Shown here in pieces: positions 36,405-44,344 of a DNA stretch of 64,000 nucleotides (positions are counted from its first letter, which is position 1; every line of letters starts with the position of its first letter). The DNA is taken from assembly GCF_018614875.1 (NCBI RefSeq), contig NZ_JAGGNW010000014.1, forward strand, positions 439,918 through 503,917. The letters run 5' to 3'. Under the pieces are notes generated by a model. The model saw only the letters and a list, made by a program, of their open reading frames with translations. It made no database searches and was not told where the DNA came from. Source of the stretch: Variovorax paradoxus. Lineage in GTDB: Bacteria; Pseudomonadota; Gammaproteobacteria; Burkholderiales; Burkholderiaceae_C. The translations under genes were made by a program, and so were the position numbers.

Positions 36405-38459
36405 ATGAAAAACAACAAGAACGCTTGTGCGTCGGGCGAACCGCGCTACCGAAACAATAGCGTGGCGCGATGGGTGACGGCGCTGGTGTCCGGCGCAATG
36501 GCCGTTGCCGCCGCACCCGCGGGCGCGCAGCTTGCGCGCAAGCCGTCCTACTACCAGCAGCAGAACAAGGCCGCCCCGGAAGGCGCAACCGCGCAACCCC
36601 CCGCGCGACCGGCGGCGCCCGCCTCGCTGCCGATGCTGCGCAGCCGGAGCGACTTCGACACCCTGGCCCGCGTGTATGACGCCGGCACCCCGATGCAGCT
36701 GGCCCACGTCCTGTTCATCGTCGACCGCCAGGCCAGGCCCGCGCGCACCTCCTACATCGACACGCCGCGCTACCAGCTGCATGTTCGCTTCGTGCGCGAC
36801 ACCGGGCTCTCGCCGCGCGCGGGCAAGCGCGAGATCGACCGCAACTACCTTGCGCCGGACCGCCGCTTCCTGTTCGGCACGCTGAGCTGGCAGCAGAACA
36901 TCGGCACCTTCACCTACGAGTTCTGGGAGGGCGACCAGCTCACCCCTGCGCTGCTGCGCCAAGCCGATGCGCAGGTGAAAGCCAGCTTCTTCGCGCCCGT
37001 GAAATTCAAGACCAACTCCACGCTGCACGAACGCGTCGCGAACCAAGCGGGCATCGACTTCGTCAGCCAGGAGGCACTGATCCGCGAACAGCCCTACATG
37101 CCGATGAATCTTGGAACCGCCACCGGCCGTGTGCGCATCGTGGACGACGCCTCGGGACTGAATGCGCTGCTGCCCGACGACATCGCCGTGCTGCGCCAGG
37201 TGCCCATCAGCCTGCCGCCCGTGGCCGGCGTGCTGACCGAGCGGCCGTCGACCGCGCTCTCGCATGTCAACCTGCTGGCCAAGGGCTGGGGCATTCCCAA
37301 TGCCTATGTGCGCGATGCCGCGGCGGTGCTGCGCGAGCACGCGGGGCAGTGGATTGCGCTCGAGGTGGCTGCCTCGGGCTACCAGGTGCGCCGCCTCGCG
37401 CCGGAGGAGGTTGCAGCGCTGCCGCCGCGCAAGGTGCGCGCCGCGGCCATCGGCGCTGTGCCCGGCAGTGCGAGGGCCGCCAGGCCCGACCTGAACGAAA
37501 CCCGCCTGCTGCCGCTCGCGTCGCTGCGCGCGCGGCACAGCGCGCAATGCGGCTCCAAGGCCGCCAACCTGGGCGCCATACTGGCCGCGCGCATTCCGTC
37601 CACCACCGTGCCCGACGGCTTTTGCATTCCCTTTGCGCACTACGACCGCTTCATGCGCGCGAACGGCCTGGCCGAACGCATCGCGCGCATGCGGCAGCAG
37701 CCCGGCTTCGCGAGCGATCCGCAGATCCGGCAGCAGGCGCTGGCGCAACTGCGCGGCGAGATCGTGCAATGGCCCGTCGATGCGGCCAATGCGGCGGCGT
37801 GGCGTGCCGCGTGGCACACGCAACTCGGCGGCGGCGGCGTGTTCGTGCGCAGTTCGTCCAATTCCGAAGACCTGCCCGGCTTCAGCGGCGCGGGGCTCTA
37901 CACCACGGTGCCCAACGTCAAGACCGGCGACGCGCTCGAGCTCGCGGTGAAGAAGGTCTGGGCCTCGGTCTTCAACCCCGAGGCCTGGGAGGCGCGCAGC
38001 GCCGCGGGCTTCGGCGCCGAGTCGGTGCTGATGGGTGTGTTCGTGCAGGCCGCCGTCGATTCGACCAACGCCGGCGTGATGATCACGCGCGACCCCTTCG
38101 ACGCCGGCCATCCGCACGTCAGCTACATCTCGGCCAAGCGCGGCATCGGCATTCGCGTGGTGGAGGGGCAGCGGGTGGCGGAGCAGGTGATGTATTCGAG
38201 CTGGTCGAAAGCCATCCAGGTGCTGAGCCGGTCGGCCGAAGAGACGGCGCTGCAGCTCGACAAGAATGGCGGGGTGAAGGAGGTGCCGATCGAGGCCGGC
38301 CGCACAGTGCTGACAGACGAACTGGTGCTGCGCCTCGCGAATGTCGGCGCTGCCGTGAAGCGCACTTTCGGCGGCGTCGACCAGGACATCGAATGGGCCA
38401 CCGTGGGCGACCGCATCGTGCTGCTCCAGGCGCGCCCCTATGTGGAGCGGCGCCGCTGA
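36405..38459 (+). CDS. Exported PEP/pyruvate-binding (PPDK_N, ATP-grasp) domain protein with GWD-like domain order
   Basis: This 684-aa protein begins with a basic n-region and a hydrophobic segment (VTALVSGAMAVAAAPAGA), a probable Sec signal. A middle segment resembles the phosphohistidine swivelling domain, with His287 in ALSHVNLLAKGWGIPNAYV. From about residue 385 a PPDK_N-type ATP-grasp domain follows (SKAANLGAILAARIPSTTVPDGFCIPF, VRSSSNSEDLPGFSGAG, ITRDPFDAGHP and a terminal LLQARPY). In PEP synthase the His domain follows the ATP-binding domain; here it precedes it, as in glucan water dikinases. ATP is not expected in the periplasm, so the role is unclear. It is divergent from the DUF6600 gene. 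Confidence 0.8.
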   Translation: MKNNKNACASGEPRYRNNSVARWVTALVSGAMAVAAAPAGAQLARKPSYYQQQNKAAPEGATAQPPARPAAPASLPMLRSRSDFDTLARVYDAGTPMQLAHVLFIVDRQARPARTSYIDTPRYQLHVRFVRDTGLSPRAGKREIDRNYLAPDRRFLFGTLSWQQNIGTFTYEFWEGDQLTPALLRQADAQVKASFFAPVKFKTNSTLHERVANQAGIDFVSQEALIREQPYMPMNLGTATGRVRIVDDASGLNALLPDDIAVLRQVPISLPPVAGVLTERPSTALSHVNLLAKGWGIPNAYVRDAAAVLREHAGQWIALEVAASGYQVRRLAPEEVAALPPRKVRAAAIGAVPGSARAARPDLNETRLLPLASLRARHSAQCGSKAANLGAILAARIPSTTVPDGFCIPFAHYDRFMRANGLAERIARMRQQPGFASDPQIRQQALAQLRGEIVQWPVDAANAAAWRAAWHTQLGGGGVFVRSSSNSEDLPGFSGAGLYTTVPNVKTGDALELAVKKVWASVFNPEAWEARSAAGFGAESVLMGVFVQAAVDSTNAGVMITRDPFDAGHPHVSYISAKRGIGIRVVEGQRVAEQVMYSSWSKAIQVLSRSAEETALQLDKNGGVKEVPIEAGRTVLTDELVLRLANVGAAVKRTFGGVDQDIEWATVGDRIVLLQARPYVERRR

Positions 38460-38468
38460 TGTTTGCGC

Positions 38469-40442
38469 CTACTTGTAGAGCAGCTGCGGCAGCCACAGCC
38501 CGATCTGCGGCCAGACGTAGAGCAGCACGATGGCAAGCACCTGGATGCCCATGAAAGGCATCATGCCCAGGAAGATCTGGTTCAGCGTCACGTGCGGCGG
38601 GCTCACGCCCTTCAGGTAGAAGGCCGCCATCGCCACGGGCGGAGACAGGAACGCAGTCTGCAGGTTCATGGCCACCAGCAGGCCGAAGAACAGCGGATCG
38701 ACGCCGAAGTCGTCGAGCAGCGGAATGAAGATCGGCATGAAGATCACGATGATCTCGGTCCACTCCAGCGGCCAGCCCAAGAGAAAGATGATGACCTGGC
38801 TCAACACCAGGAACTGCACCTTCGTGAGGTTCATGCCCAGCACCCACTGCTCCACCAGCGCCTGTCCGCCGAGCAGCGCGAATGCGGCAGAGAAGATGGC
38901 CGAACCCACGAAGAGCCAGCACACCATGGCGGATGTCTTGGCCGTGAGGAACACCGACTCCTTCAGCACTGCGAGATTGAGCCGCCGGTAGGCCGCGGCC
39001 AGCAGCATGCCGCCAAGCGCCCCCATGGCCGCCGCCTCGGTGGGCGTGGCAAGGCCCAGCACGATCGAGCCGAGCACCGAGAGAATCAGCAGCACCAGCG
39101 GGAAGAACGAGGCCAGCAGCATCTTGAAGATCTCGAGCCGCGCAAAGCTCAGGAACAGATAGAACAGCGCGACCATTGCGCCGAAGATGGCGAAGGTGAC
39201 CCACCACCAGGTGGGCGCAGCGCGTACCGACGCGCCTTCTGCCGCCGGTGCGGCGGCGGCCGCGCTTGCCGTGGCCGCTTCGGCCGGCGCGGCAGATGCG
39301 CCAGGTGCGCCAGATGCGCCCGGCGGTTCCGCAAGCGGGCCGGAAGAGGGCGCGTCCCCCGGCGGCGGCTCCTGCAGCCCGCCCTCGGCCGGTGGTTCCT
39401 GCAGCCCGCCGGTGGAAGGCGGCTCCTGCAATCCGCCCGCGCTCGCGCCTTCCGCGGCTCGGCCGCTGCGCGTGGCGCCGATCTCCTCGATGTCGTAGCG
39501 CGCCTGCGCCTCGACCGTGGTCACGGCCTTGTAGCTGAAGCCGGCGAGCAGAAGAAAGATCAGGCCAGGCATCGCGACGATGGTCAACTGCCGCAGCACG
39601 TGCGAGAACGGCACGCCGGCGTTGCGCCGGCCCTTGAGCAGCCCAACGACCGCGTGCGCGGCGGGGCTGTCGGCCAGGCGCTGCGACAGCGGCGGCAGCG
39701 GCACCACGCGCTCCGCCTGCGACAGCGGCGGCGCCCATTGCGGCTTGAGCCGCGCGATGACGATCACGTACACCACGTACAGCGAGGCGAGCATCAGCCC
39801 CGGAAAGAACGCGCCCGCATACAGCTGCACCACCGAGACGCCCGCCGTGGCGCCATAGACGATCAGCAGCACCGAGGGCGGAATCAGGATGCCGAGGCAA
39901 CCGCCCGCCGTGATCGCGCCCGCGGCCAGCGGCACGCTGTAGCCCGCGCGCAGCATCGCCGGCAGTGCCAGCAGGCCCATCAGCGTGACCACCGCGCCCA
40001 CGATGCCGGTGGCGGTGGCAAAGATGGTGCAAGTGACCAGCGTGGCCACGGCCAGAGCGCCAGGCAGCCGTGCGAGCGCCAGGTGCAGGCTCTTGAACAG
40101 CGACTCGATCAGGTTCGCGCGCTCCACCAGGTAGCCCATGAAGACGAACAGCGGTACCGCAATGAGCACGTCGTTGGCCATGGTCTTGTAGGCCGCCTGC
40201 ACCATCAGGTCGAGCGTGCGGTGCCAGTCGCGGTCGTAGGCCAGCCAGGTGAAGAGCATGCCCATGCCCATCAGCGTGAAGGCCGTGGGAAAGCCCAGCA
40301 TGATCGCCACCACCACCAGCGAGAGCATCAGCAGGCCCAGGTGGCCGTTGGTGATGGTGTCGGCGCTCAGCAGCACCGCACTCGCGCCGATCACGATCAG
40401 CGCCATGAACGACAGGCCGAACCAGAGTTCGCGGCGGATCAT
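38469..40442 (-). CDS. TRAP transporter large permease (DctM family) with a Pro/Ala-rich repeat insertion
   Basis: This 657-aa protein is far longer than typical DctM (about 425 aa). Both halves of the DctM fold are present (VLIAVPLFVFMGYLVERANLIE, ITAGGCLGILIPPSVLLIVYG; LATPTEAAAMGALGG and WPLEWTEIIVIFMPIFIPLLDDFGVDPLFFG). Between them lies a non-conserved block of about 200 residues with extra hydrophobic segments and a low-complexity linker containing three GGLQEPP units followed by Ala/Pro-rich sequence. It forms the sodium-driven channel with DctQ and DctP. Its start overlaps dctQ by 4 nt. Confidence 0.88.
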   Translation of the reverse strand: MIRRELWFGLSFMALIVIGASAVLLSADTITNGHLGLLMLSLVVVAIMLGFPTAFTLMGMGMLFTWLAYDRDWHRTLDLMVQAAYKTMANDVLIAVPLFVFMGYLVERANLIESLFKSLHLALARLPGALAVATLVTCTIFATATGIVGAVVTLMGLLALPAMLRAGYSVPLAAGAITAGGCLGILIPPSVLLIVYGATAGVSVVQLYAGAFFPGLMLASLYVVYVIVIARLKPQWAPPLSQAERVVPLPPLSQRLADSPAAHAVVGLLKGRRNAGVPFSHVLRQLTIVAMPGLIFLLLAGFSYKAVTTVEAQARYDIEEIGATRSGRAAEGASAGGLQEPPSTGGLQEPPAEGGLQEPPPGDAPSSGPLAEPPGASGAPGASAAPAEAATASAAAAAPAAEGASVRAAPTWWWVTFAIFGAMVALFYLFLSFARLEIFKMLLASFFPLVLLILSVLGSIVLGLATPTEAAAMGALGGMLLAAAYRRLNLAVLKESVFLTAKTSAMVCWLFVGSAIFSAAFALLGGQALVEQWVLGMNLTKVQFLVLSQVIIFLLGWPLEWTEIIVIFMPIFIPLLDDFGVDPLFFGLLVAMNLQTAFLSPPVAMAAFYLKGVSPPHVTLNQIFLGMMPFMGIQVLAIVLLYVWPQIGLWLPQLLYK

Positions 40443-41059
40443 CGCGCGGCCTTCTTGGAAGCCACCACGCGGTCGAGCGCGGCGATGTCTTCGTCCTTGA
40501 CGTTGACCATCTCCTTGAGCTTCTCGACGTCGACCTCTTCCACGTCCTGCTCGCGCGAAGGCCAGGCGCCGGTCTGGATGCACTGCACGCAGCGGATGAT
40601 CTCGACCAGCCCCTGCAGCAGCAGCGTGAAGCCGGCGAGCGGAATGATGTACTTGAACGGATACAGCGGCAGCGGCTCGGCCGAGAAGGTCTGCTCGCGG
40701 ATGGCGAGCGATTCGCCCGCGTAGATCCAGCCCGCCCAGGTCAGCGCGACGATGCCCGGCAGGAAGAAGACGATGTAGAGCACCAGGTCCACCAGCGCCT
40801 GCGTGCGAGGCCGGAAGAATCCGTAGAGCACGTCGCCGCGCACGTGGCCGTTCTTCGAGAGCGTGTACGCGCCGGCCGTCATGAACATGGCGCCGTACAG
40901 CATGATCTGCGCGTCGAGCACCCATGCATGCGGGTGGTTCAGCACATAGCGCGAGAACACCTCCCAGCTGATCAGCAGCGTGAGCAGCAGCGCACACCAC
41001 GCGAAGGTCTTGCCGATCCAGGTCGAGAAACGATCGACGGCCAACAGGAAAGATTGCAT
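40439..41059 (-). CDS. TRAP transporter small permease (DctQ family)
   Basis: This 206-aa protein has four hydrophobic helices and the DctQ features WCALLLTLLISWEVFSRYVLNHPHAWVLDAQIMLYGAMFMTAGAYTLSKNGHVRGDV. The C-terminal cytoplasmic tail is acidic. The start at 41059 is preferred over 41116 because the family begins close to it. It lies between dctP and dctM; the stop overlaps the dctM start (40439-40442), indicating translational coupling. Confidence 0.9.
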   Translation of the reverse strand: MQSFLLAVDRFSTWIGKTFAWCALLLTLLISWEVFSRYVLNHPHAWVLDAQIMLYGAMFMTAGAYTLSKNGHVRGDVLYGFFRPRTQALVDLVLYIVFFLPGIVALTWAGWIYAGESLAIREQTFSAEPLPLYPFKYIIPLAGFTLLLQGLVEIIRCVQCIQTGAWPSREQDVEEVDVEKLKEMVNVKDEDIAALDRVVASKKAAR

Positions 41060-41108
41060 CGGGAAGAACTCCTCGCTGCGGCCGGCGCAGCACGGACAGG
41101 CAAGAAAA

Positions 41109-41131
41109 GAGGGCACCGGATGGGTGCCCTC
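41109..41131 (-). terminator. Intercistronic hairpin with T-rich tract between dctP and dctQ
   Basis: On the minus strand GAGGGCACC and GGTGCCCTC form a perfect 9-bp stem with a 5-nt loop, followed by TTTTCTTG. The position inside the operon suggests partial termination that would favour the periplasmic binding protein over the membrane subunits. Confidence 0.75.
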
Positions 41132-41148
41132 GGGTCACCGGGTCGGTG

Positions 41149-42264
41149 TCAGGACTTCTTGGCCTGCGGACCGAAGTAGTGGTTGTAGGCCATCTTGAAA
41201 TCGACCGTGTAGTCGTTGTGCCACTGGCCGGCGCGTTCCGCAAAGGCCTTCTGCGAGTCGAGCACCTTCTTGAACATCGGGTTCTCGGCGGACTTCTTGG
41301 CAATGGTCTTGTCCCACGAGGCAAGCTGCGCCCGCAGGATGGCGTCGGGCGTCTTGTAGAACTTGACGCCGGCCTTCTTCAGTTCGATGTAGTCCTGCGA
41401 GTTGCGCTCGATGGCCTTCCAGCTCATGTCCGCGCTGGCTGCCTGCACCGCGTAGTCGATGATCGACTTGAGATCCGCCGGCAGCGCCGCGAGCTTGCCC
41501 TTGTTGAAGAGAATCTCGAACTGTTCGCCCGACTGGTGGAAGCTCTGCAGCATGCAGTTCTTCGCCACGTCGGGGAAGCCCAGCACGCGGTCGCTCGAGG
41601 CGTTGTTGAACTCGGCCGCATCGATGAGGCCGCGGTCCAGCGCCGGCACGATCTCCCCGCCCGGCAGCGGGTTCACCGCCGTGCCCATGTCGGTGAACAC
41701 ATCGACCGCCAGGCCTACGGTGCGGAACTTGAGGCCCTTCATGTCCTCCACGCGGGCCACCGGCTTCTTGAACCAGCCCAGCGGCTGGGTGGGCATGGGC
41801 CCGTAGAGGTAGGACGCCACGTCGAGGTTCAGGCTCTTGTAGATTTCCTCGATCAGCGCCTTGCCGCCGCCGTAGTTGTGCCAGGCCAGCACCATGTTGG
41901 CGTCCATGCCGTAGCCGGGCCCGGAGCCCCAGAGCGCGAGGGCGGAGTTCTTGCCGTACCAGTACGCCACCACGCCGTGGCCACCGTCGAGCGTGCCCTT
42001 GGCGACCGCGTCGAGCAGTTGGAAGGCGGGCACGACGGAGCCCGCCGGCAGCACTTCGATCTTCAGGCGGTTGCCCGCCATGTCGTTGACCTTCTTCGCG
42101 AAGTCCTGCGCGTACTCGTGGAAGATGTCCTTGGCCGGCCAGGTGCTCTGGAAGCGCAGGGACGTGGTCTGGGCCATGCTGACCATCGGCGCCGACATGG
42201 CGCCTGCGGCCACGGCTGCACCCTTGAGAAGGTTGCGGCGGCGGGGTGATTTGCTGTCTGTCAT
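41149..42264 (-). CDS. TRAP transporter substrate-binding protein (DctP family)
   Basis: This 371-aa protein has a twin-arginine-type leader (SPRRRNLLKGAAVAAGAMSAP) and the DctP fold (TSLRFQSTWPAKDIFHEYAQDFAKKVNDMAGNRLKIEVLPAGSVVP, LKFRTVGLAVDVF, YAVQAASADMSWKAIERN). It binds a carboxylate-type ligand in the periplasm and passes it to DctQM; the sequence does not say which. The binding Arg of the family is probably in KFRT. It is the first gene of a three-gene operon with its own ribosome binding site (GGAGAGAGACAAC) and a terminator-like hairpin after it. Confidence 0.9.
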   Translation of the reverse strand: MTDSKSPRRRNLLKGAAVAAGAMSAPMVSMAQTTSLRFQSTWPAKDIFHEYAQDFAKKVNDMAGNRLKIEVLPAGSVVPAFQLLDAVAKGTLDGGHGVVAYWYGKNSALALWGSGPGYGMDANMVLAWHNYGGGKALIEEIYKSLNLDVASYLYGPMPTQPLGWFKKPVARVEDMKGLKFRTVGLAVDVFTDMGTAVNPLPGGEIVPALDRGLIDAAEFNNASSDRVLGFPDVAKNCMLQSFHQSGEQFEILFNKGKLAALPADLKSIIDYAVQAASADMSWKAIERNSQDYIELKKAGVKFYKTPDAILRAQLASWDKTIAKKSAENPMFKKVLDSQKAFAERAGQWHNDYTVDFKMAYNHYFGPQAKKS

Positions 42265-42378
42265 GTTGTCTCTCTCCAAACAAGTTCTGATGACGAAGAA
42301 ACCCTGCCCGCCTCTTGGCGTTATGTTCGGCAGGCCCAAGCCCCATCTTTGGCGCGCACGAATACGCGACAAACAGGG

Positions 42379-42398
42379 TTTTCACGAACTGGTGAAAA
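42379..42398. promoter_or_regulatory. Inverted repeat in the dctP/rhodanese divergent region
   Basis: TTTTCAC (42379-42385) and GTGAAAA (42392-42398) form a perfect 7-bp inverted repeat with a 6-nt spacer. It lies about 115 nt upstream of dctP and about 90 nt upstream of the rhodanese gene. A regulator site is plausible; none is identified. Confidence 0.45.
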
Positions 42399-42485
42399 AT
42401 TCCACCATCCGGCGAGGGCGCCGGGGCGACGCAAAGACGACCGTTGCCCCTGAAGTAACCCTATTCATTGGAAGGACGCAAACAG

Positions 42486-42899
42486 ATGACTGAACCCGTT
42501 GGGGAAAAAGGCTATGCCGGCGATGTGACGCCCGAGCAGGCCGCGCGGTGGATGGCCAGCGGCGAAGCCGTGCTGGTCGACGTGCGCACCGACGCCGAGC
42601 GCGAATGGGTCGGCTACGTGCCCGGCGCCGTGCCGCTGGCCTGGAAGCAGTGGCCGGGCATGGGGCTCAACCCGGCCTTCGACGGCGGCATCCTCGCCGC
42701 GGGCGAGGATGGCAAGAAGAAACTGGTGCTGCTGTGCCGCAGCGGCGTGCGCTCCATCGCTGCCGCAAGGCGCGCCACCGAGCTGGGGCTGGAGGCCTAC
42801 AACATCCTCGAAGGCTTCGAGGGCAATCCGGATGAGAGCGGCCACCGCGGGCAGATCGGCGGCTGGCGCAAGCGCGGGCTGCCGTGGAAGCAGAATTGA
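42486..42899 (+). CDS. Rhodanese-like domain protein
   Basis: This 137-aa single-domain rhodanese has an active-site loop LLCRSGVRS with Cys84, and the family motif VLVDVRTDAEREWVGYVPGAVPL. Such proteins transfer sulfane sulfur or act in sulfur trafficking. The start at 42486 (MTEPVG) fits the domain; an in-frame ATG at 42468 (MEGRKQ) would also be possible, with GGAAGG lying between the two. It is divergent from the TRAP operon and ends at a bidirectional terminator (42904-42934). Confidence 0.85.
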   Translation: MTEPVGEKGYAGDVTPEQAARWMASGEAVLVDVRTDAEREWVGYVPGAVPLAWKQWPGMGLNPAFDGGILAAGEDGKKKLVLLCRSGVRSIAAARRATELGLEAYNILEGFEGNPDESGHRGQIGGWRKRGLPWKQN

Positions 42900-42903
42900 A
42901 ATG

Positions 42904-42934
42904 AAAAAGGCCCACCGCTTGCGGAGGGCCTTTT
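42904..42934. terminator. Bidirectional terminator between rhodanese and LysM genes
   Basis: AAAAGGCCC (42905-42913) and GGGCCTTTT (42926-42934) form a perfect stem, with A and T runs on the two sides. It serves both converging genes. Confidence 0.85.
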
Positions 42935-42955
42935 GCGCGAAAACTGGGGGTGAGC

Positions 42956-43417
42956 TCAGAGCACCGGAATGCGCAGCTTCTGCCCCGGATAGATCTTGTC
43001 CGGGTGGCTCAGCATCGGCTTGTTCGCCTCGAAGATCGCGTTGTACTTGTTGGCGTCGCCGTAGTACTTCTTCGAGATGGCCGACAGCGTGTCGCCCTTC
43101 ACCACGTCGTGGTACTGCGCGGGCGGCGCGGCGGGTGCGACCAGGTTGTTGTCGACGCTGGTCACATTGGCCACGTTGCCCGCGGCAAGCGCGGCTTTTT
43201 CGCTGGCTTCCTGTGAAGGCGCCTGGCCGGCCAGGGTGACAACGCCGCTGCTGGCGGTGTAAGTCACCTGGAGGCCCGTGAGCCCGAGATTCTGCGTCTC
43301 GACGTAGGTTTTGATCGCCGCTGCGGCCTTGGTGTTGGCGTCCGGCTCGGCAGCCTGCGCCGACGATCCGCCGAACAGCTTTTCGCCGGCTTCCTTGATG
43401 AAACTGAGCAATCCCAT
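42956..43417 (-). CDS. kbp: BON and LysM domain potassium-binding-type protein (Kbp/YgaU family)
   Basis: This 153-aa protein has an N-terminal amphipathic stretch (MGLLSFIKEAGEKLFGG), a BON domain (about 45-95: GLQVTYTASSGVVTLAGQAPSQEASEKAALAAGNVANVTSVDN) and a C-terminal LysM domain (YHDVVKGDTLSAISKKYYGDANKYNAIFEANKPMLSHPDKIYPGQKLRIP). E. coli Kbp/YgaU (149 aa) has the same order and binds K+ in the cytosol. No signal peptide is seen, agreeing with that. The link to the kdpDE genes elsewhere in this window is only thematic. Confidence 0.9.
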   Translation of the reverse strand: MGLLSFIKEAGEKLFGGSSAQAAEPDANTKAAAAIKTYVETQNLGLTGLQVTYTASSGVVTLAGQAPSQEASEKAALAAGNVANVTSVDNNLVAPAAPPAQYHDVVKGDTLSAISKKYYGDANKYNAIFEANKPMLSHPDKIYPGQKLRIPVL

Positions 43418-43551
43418 GGTTTTCTCCTTGTGCGGTGGTGGATGGAACTGGCGAATGTAGCGGCGCAAGGGCATGTGCCGGCGTAGGTGCGCGCCGCGTG
43501 TGTCAACGACGCGTCCGCATGAACAACGACAAAGTCGCAATAATCCCGCCC

Positions 43552-44328
43552 ATGGCATCCCCCTTCCTCGCGATCGACATCGGCAATACCCGCCTCAAAT
43601 GGGCTCTCTACGATGCGGCGCATCCGGGGGCCGCGCTGCAGGCGCATGGCGCGGAGTTTCTAGACCACATCGAACGGCTGGCCGACGGCCCCTGGGCCGA
43701 ACTGCCTGCGCCTGGCTCCATGCTGGGCTGTGTGGTGGCCGGCGATGCGGTGCGCCGCCGCGCCGAGGAGCAGATCGTCGAGCGTTTCGACTGCGCGCCG
43801 CGCTGGGTGGTGTCGAGCGCAGCCGAAGCCGGCATCGTCAACGGCTACGACCATCCGACGCGGCTGGGCGCCGACCGCTGGGTGGCGATGATCGGCGCGC
43901 GCCATCACATGCTGGGCGCGGGGCCGGCGCGGCCGATGGTGGTGGTGATGATCGGCACCGCCGTGACGGTCGAGGCCATCGATGCCAGCGGCAGGTTCCT
44001 GGGCGGCCTGATCCTGCCGGGCCACGGCATCATGCTGCGCGCGCTGGAGTCGGGCACCGCCGGGTTGCACGTGCCCACCGGCGAGGTGCGCGAATTCCCC
44101 ACCAACACCAGCGATGCGCTCACCAGCGGCGGCACCTATGCCATTGCCGGCGCCGTCGAACGCATGGTGCAGCACGTGCGCTCGCACTGCGGCGCCGAGC
44201 CCGCCTGCTACATGACCGGCGGCGCGGGCTGGAAGATGGCGCCCGTCATGAACGGGGATTTCGAGCTGGTCGAGAGCCTGATCATGGACGGCCTCCTGGT
44301 GATTGCCCGCGAGCGGGCCACCGCCTGA
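43552..44328 (+). CDS. coaX: Type III pantothenate kinase
   Basis: This 258-aa CoaX enzyme catalyses the first step of CoA synthesis with ATP. It has the phosphate-binding DIGNTRLKWAL near the N-terminus, the pantothenate-site motif RLGADRWVAMIGARH and the second phosphate motif IGTAVTVEAID. Length is normal for CoaX (about 255 aa). The start at 43552 is chosen because it places the motif at the usual distance; ATG 43519 is an alternative. Unlike many beta-proteobacteria, birA is not adjacent. The convergent serine-hydrolase gene ends 16 nt away. Confidence 0.92.
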   Translation: MASPFLAIDIGNTRLKWALYDAAHPGAALQAHGAEFLDHIERLADGPWAELPAPGSMLGCVVAGDAVRRRAEEQIVERFDCAPRWVVSSAAEAGIVNGYDHPTRLGADRWVAMIGARHHMLGAGPARPMVVVMIGTAVTVEAIDASGRFLGGLILPGHGIMLRALESGTAGLHVPTGEVREFPTNTSDALTSGGTYAIAGAVERMVQHVRSHCGAEPACYMTGGAGWKMAPVMNGDFELVESLIMDGLLVIARERATA

Positions 44329-44344
44329 GCCTGAGGGGGAAAGC

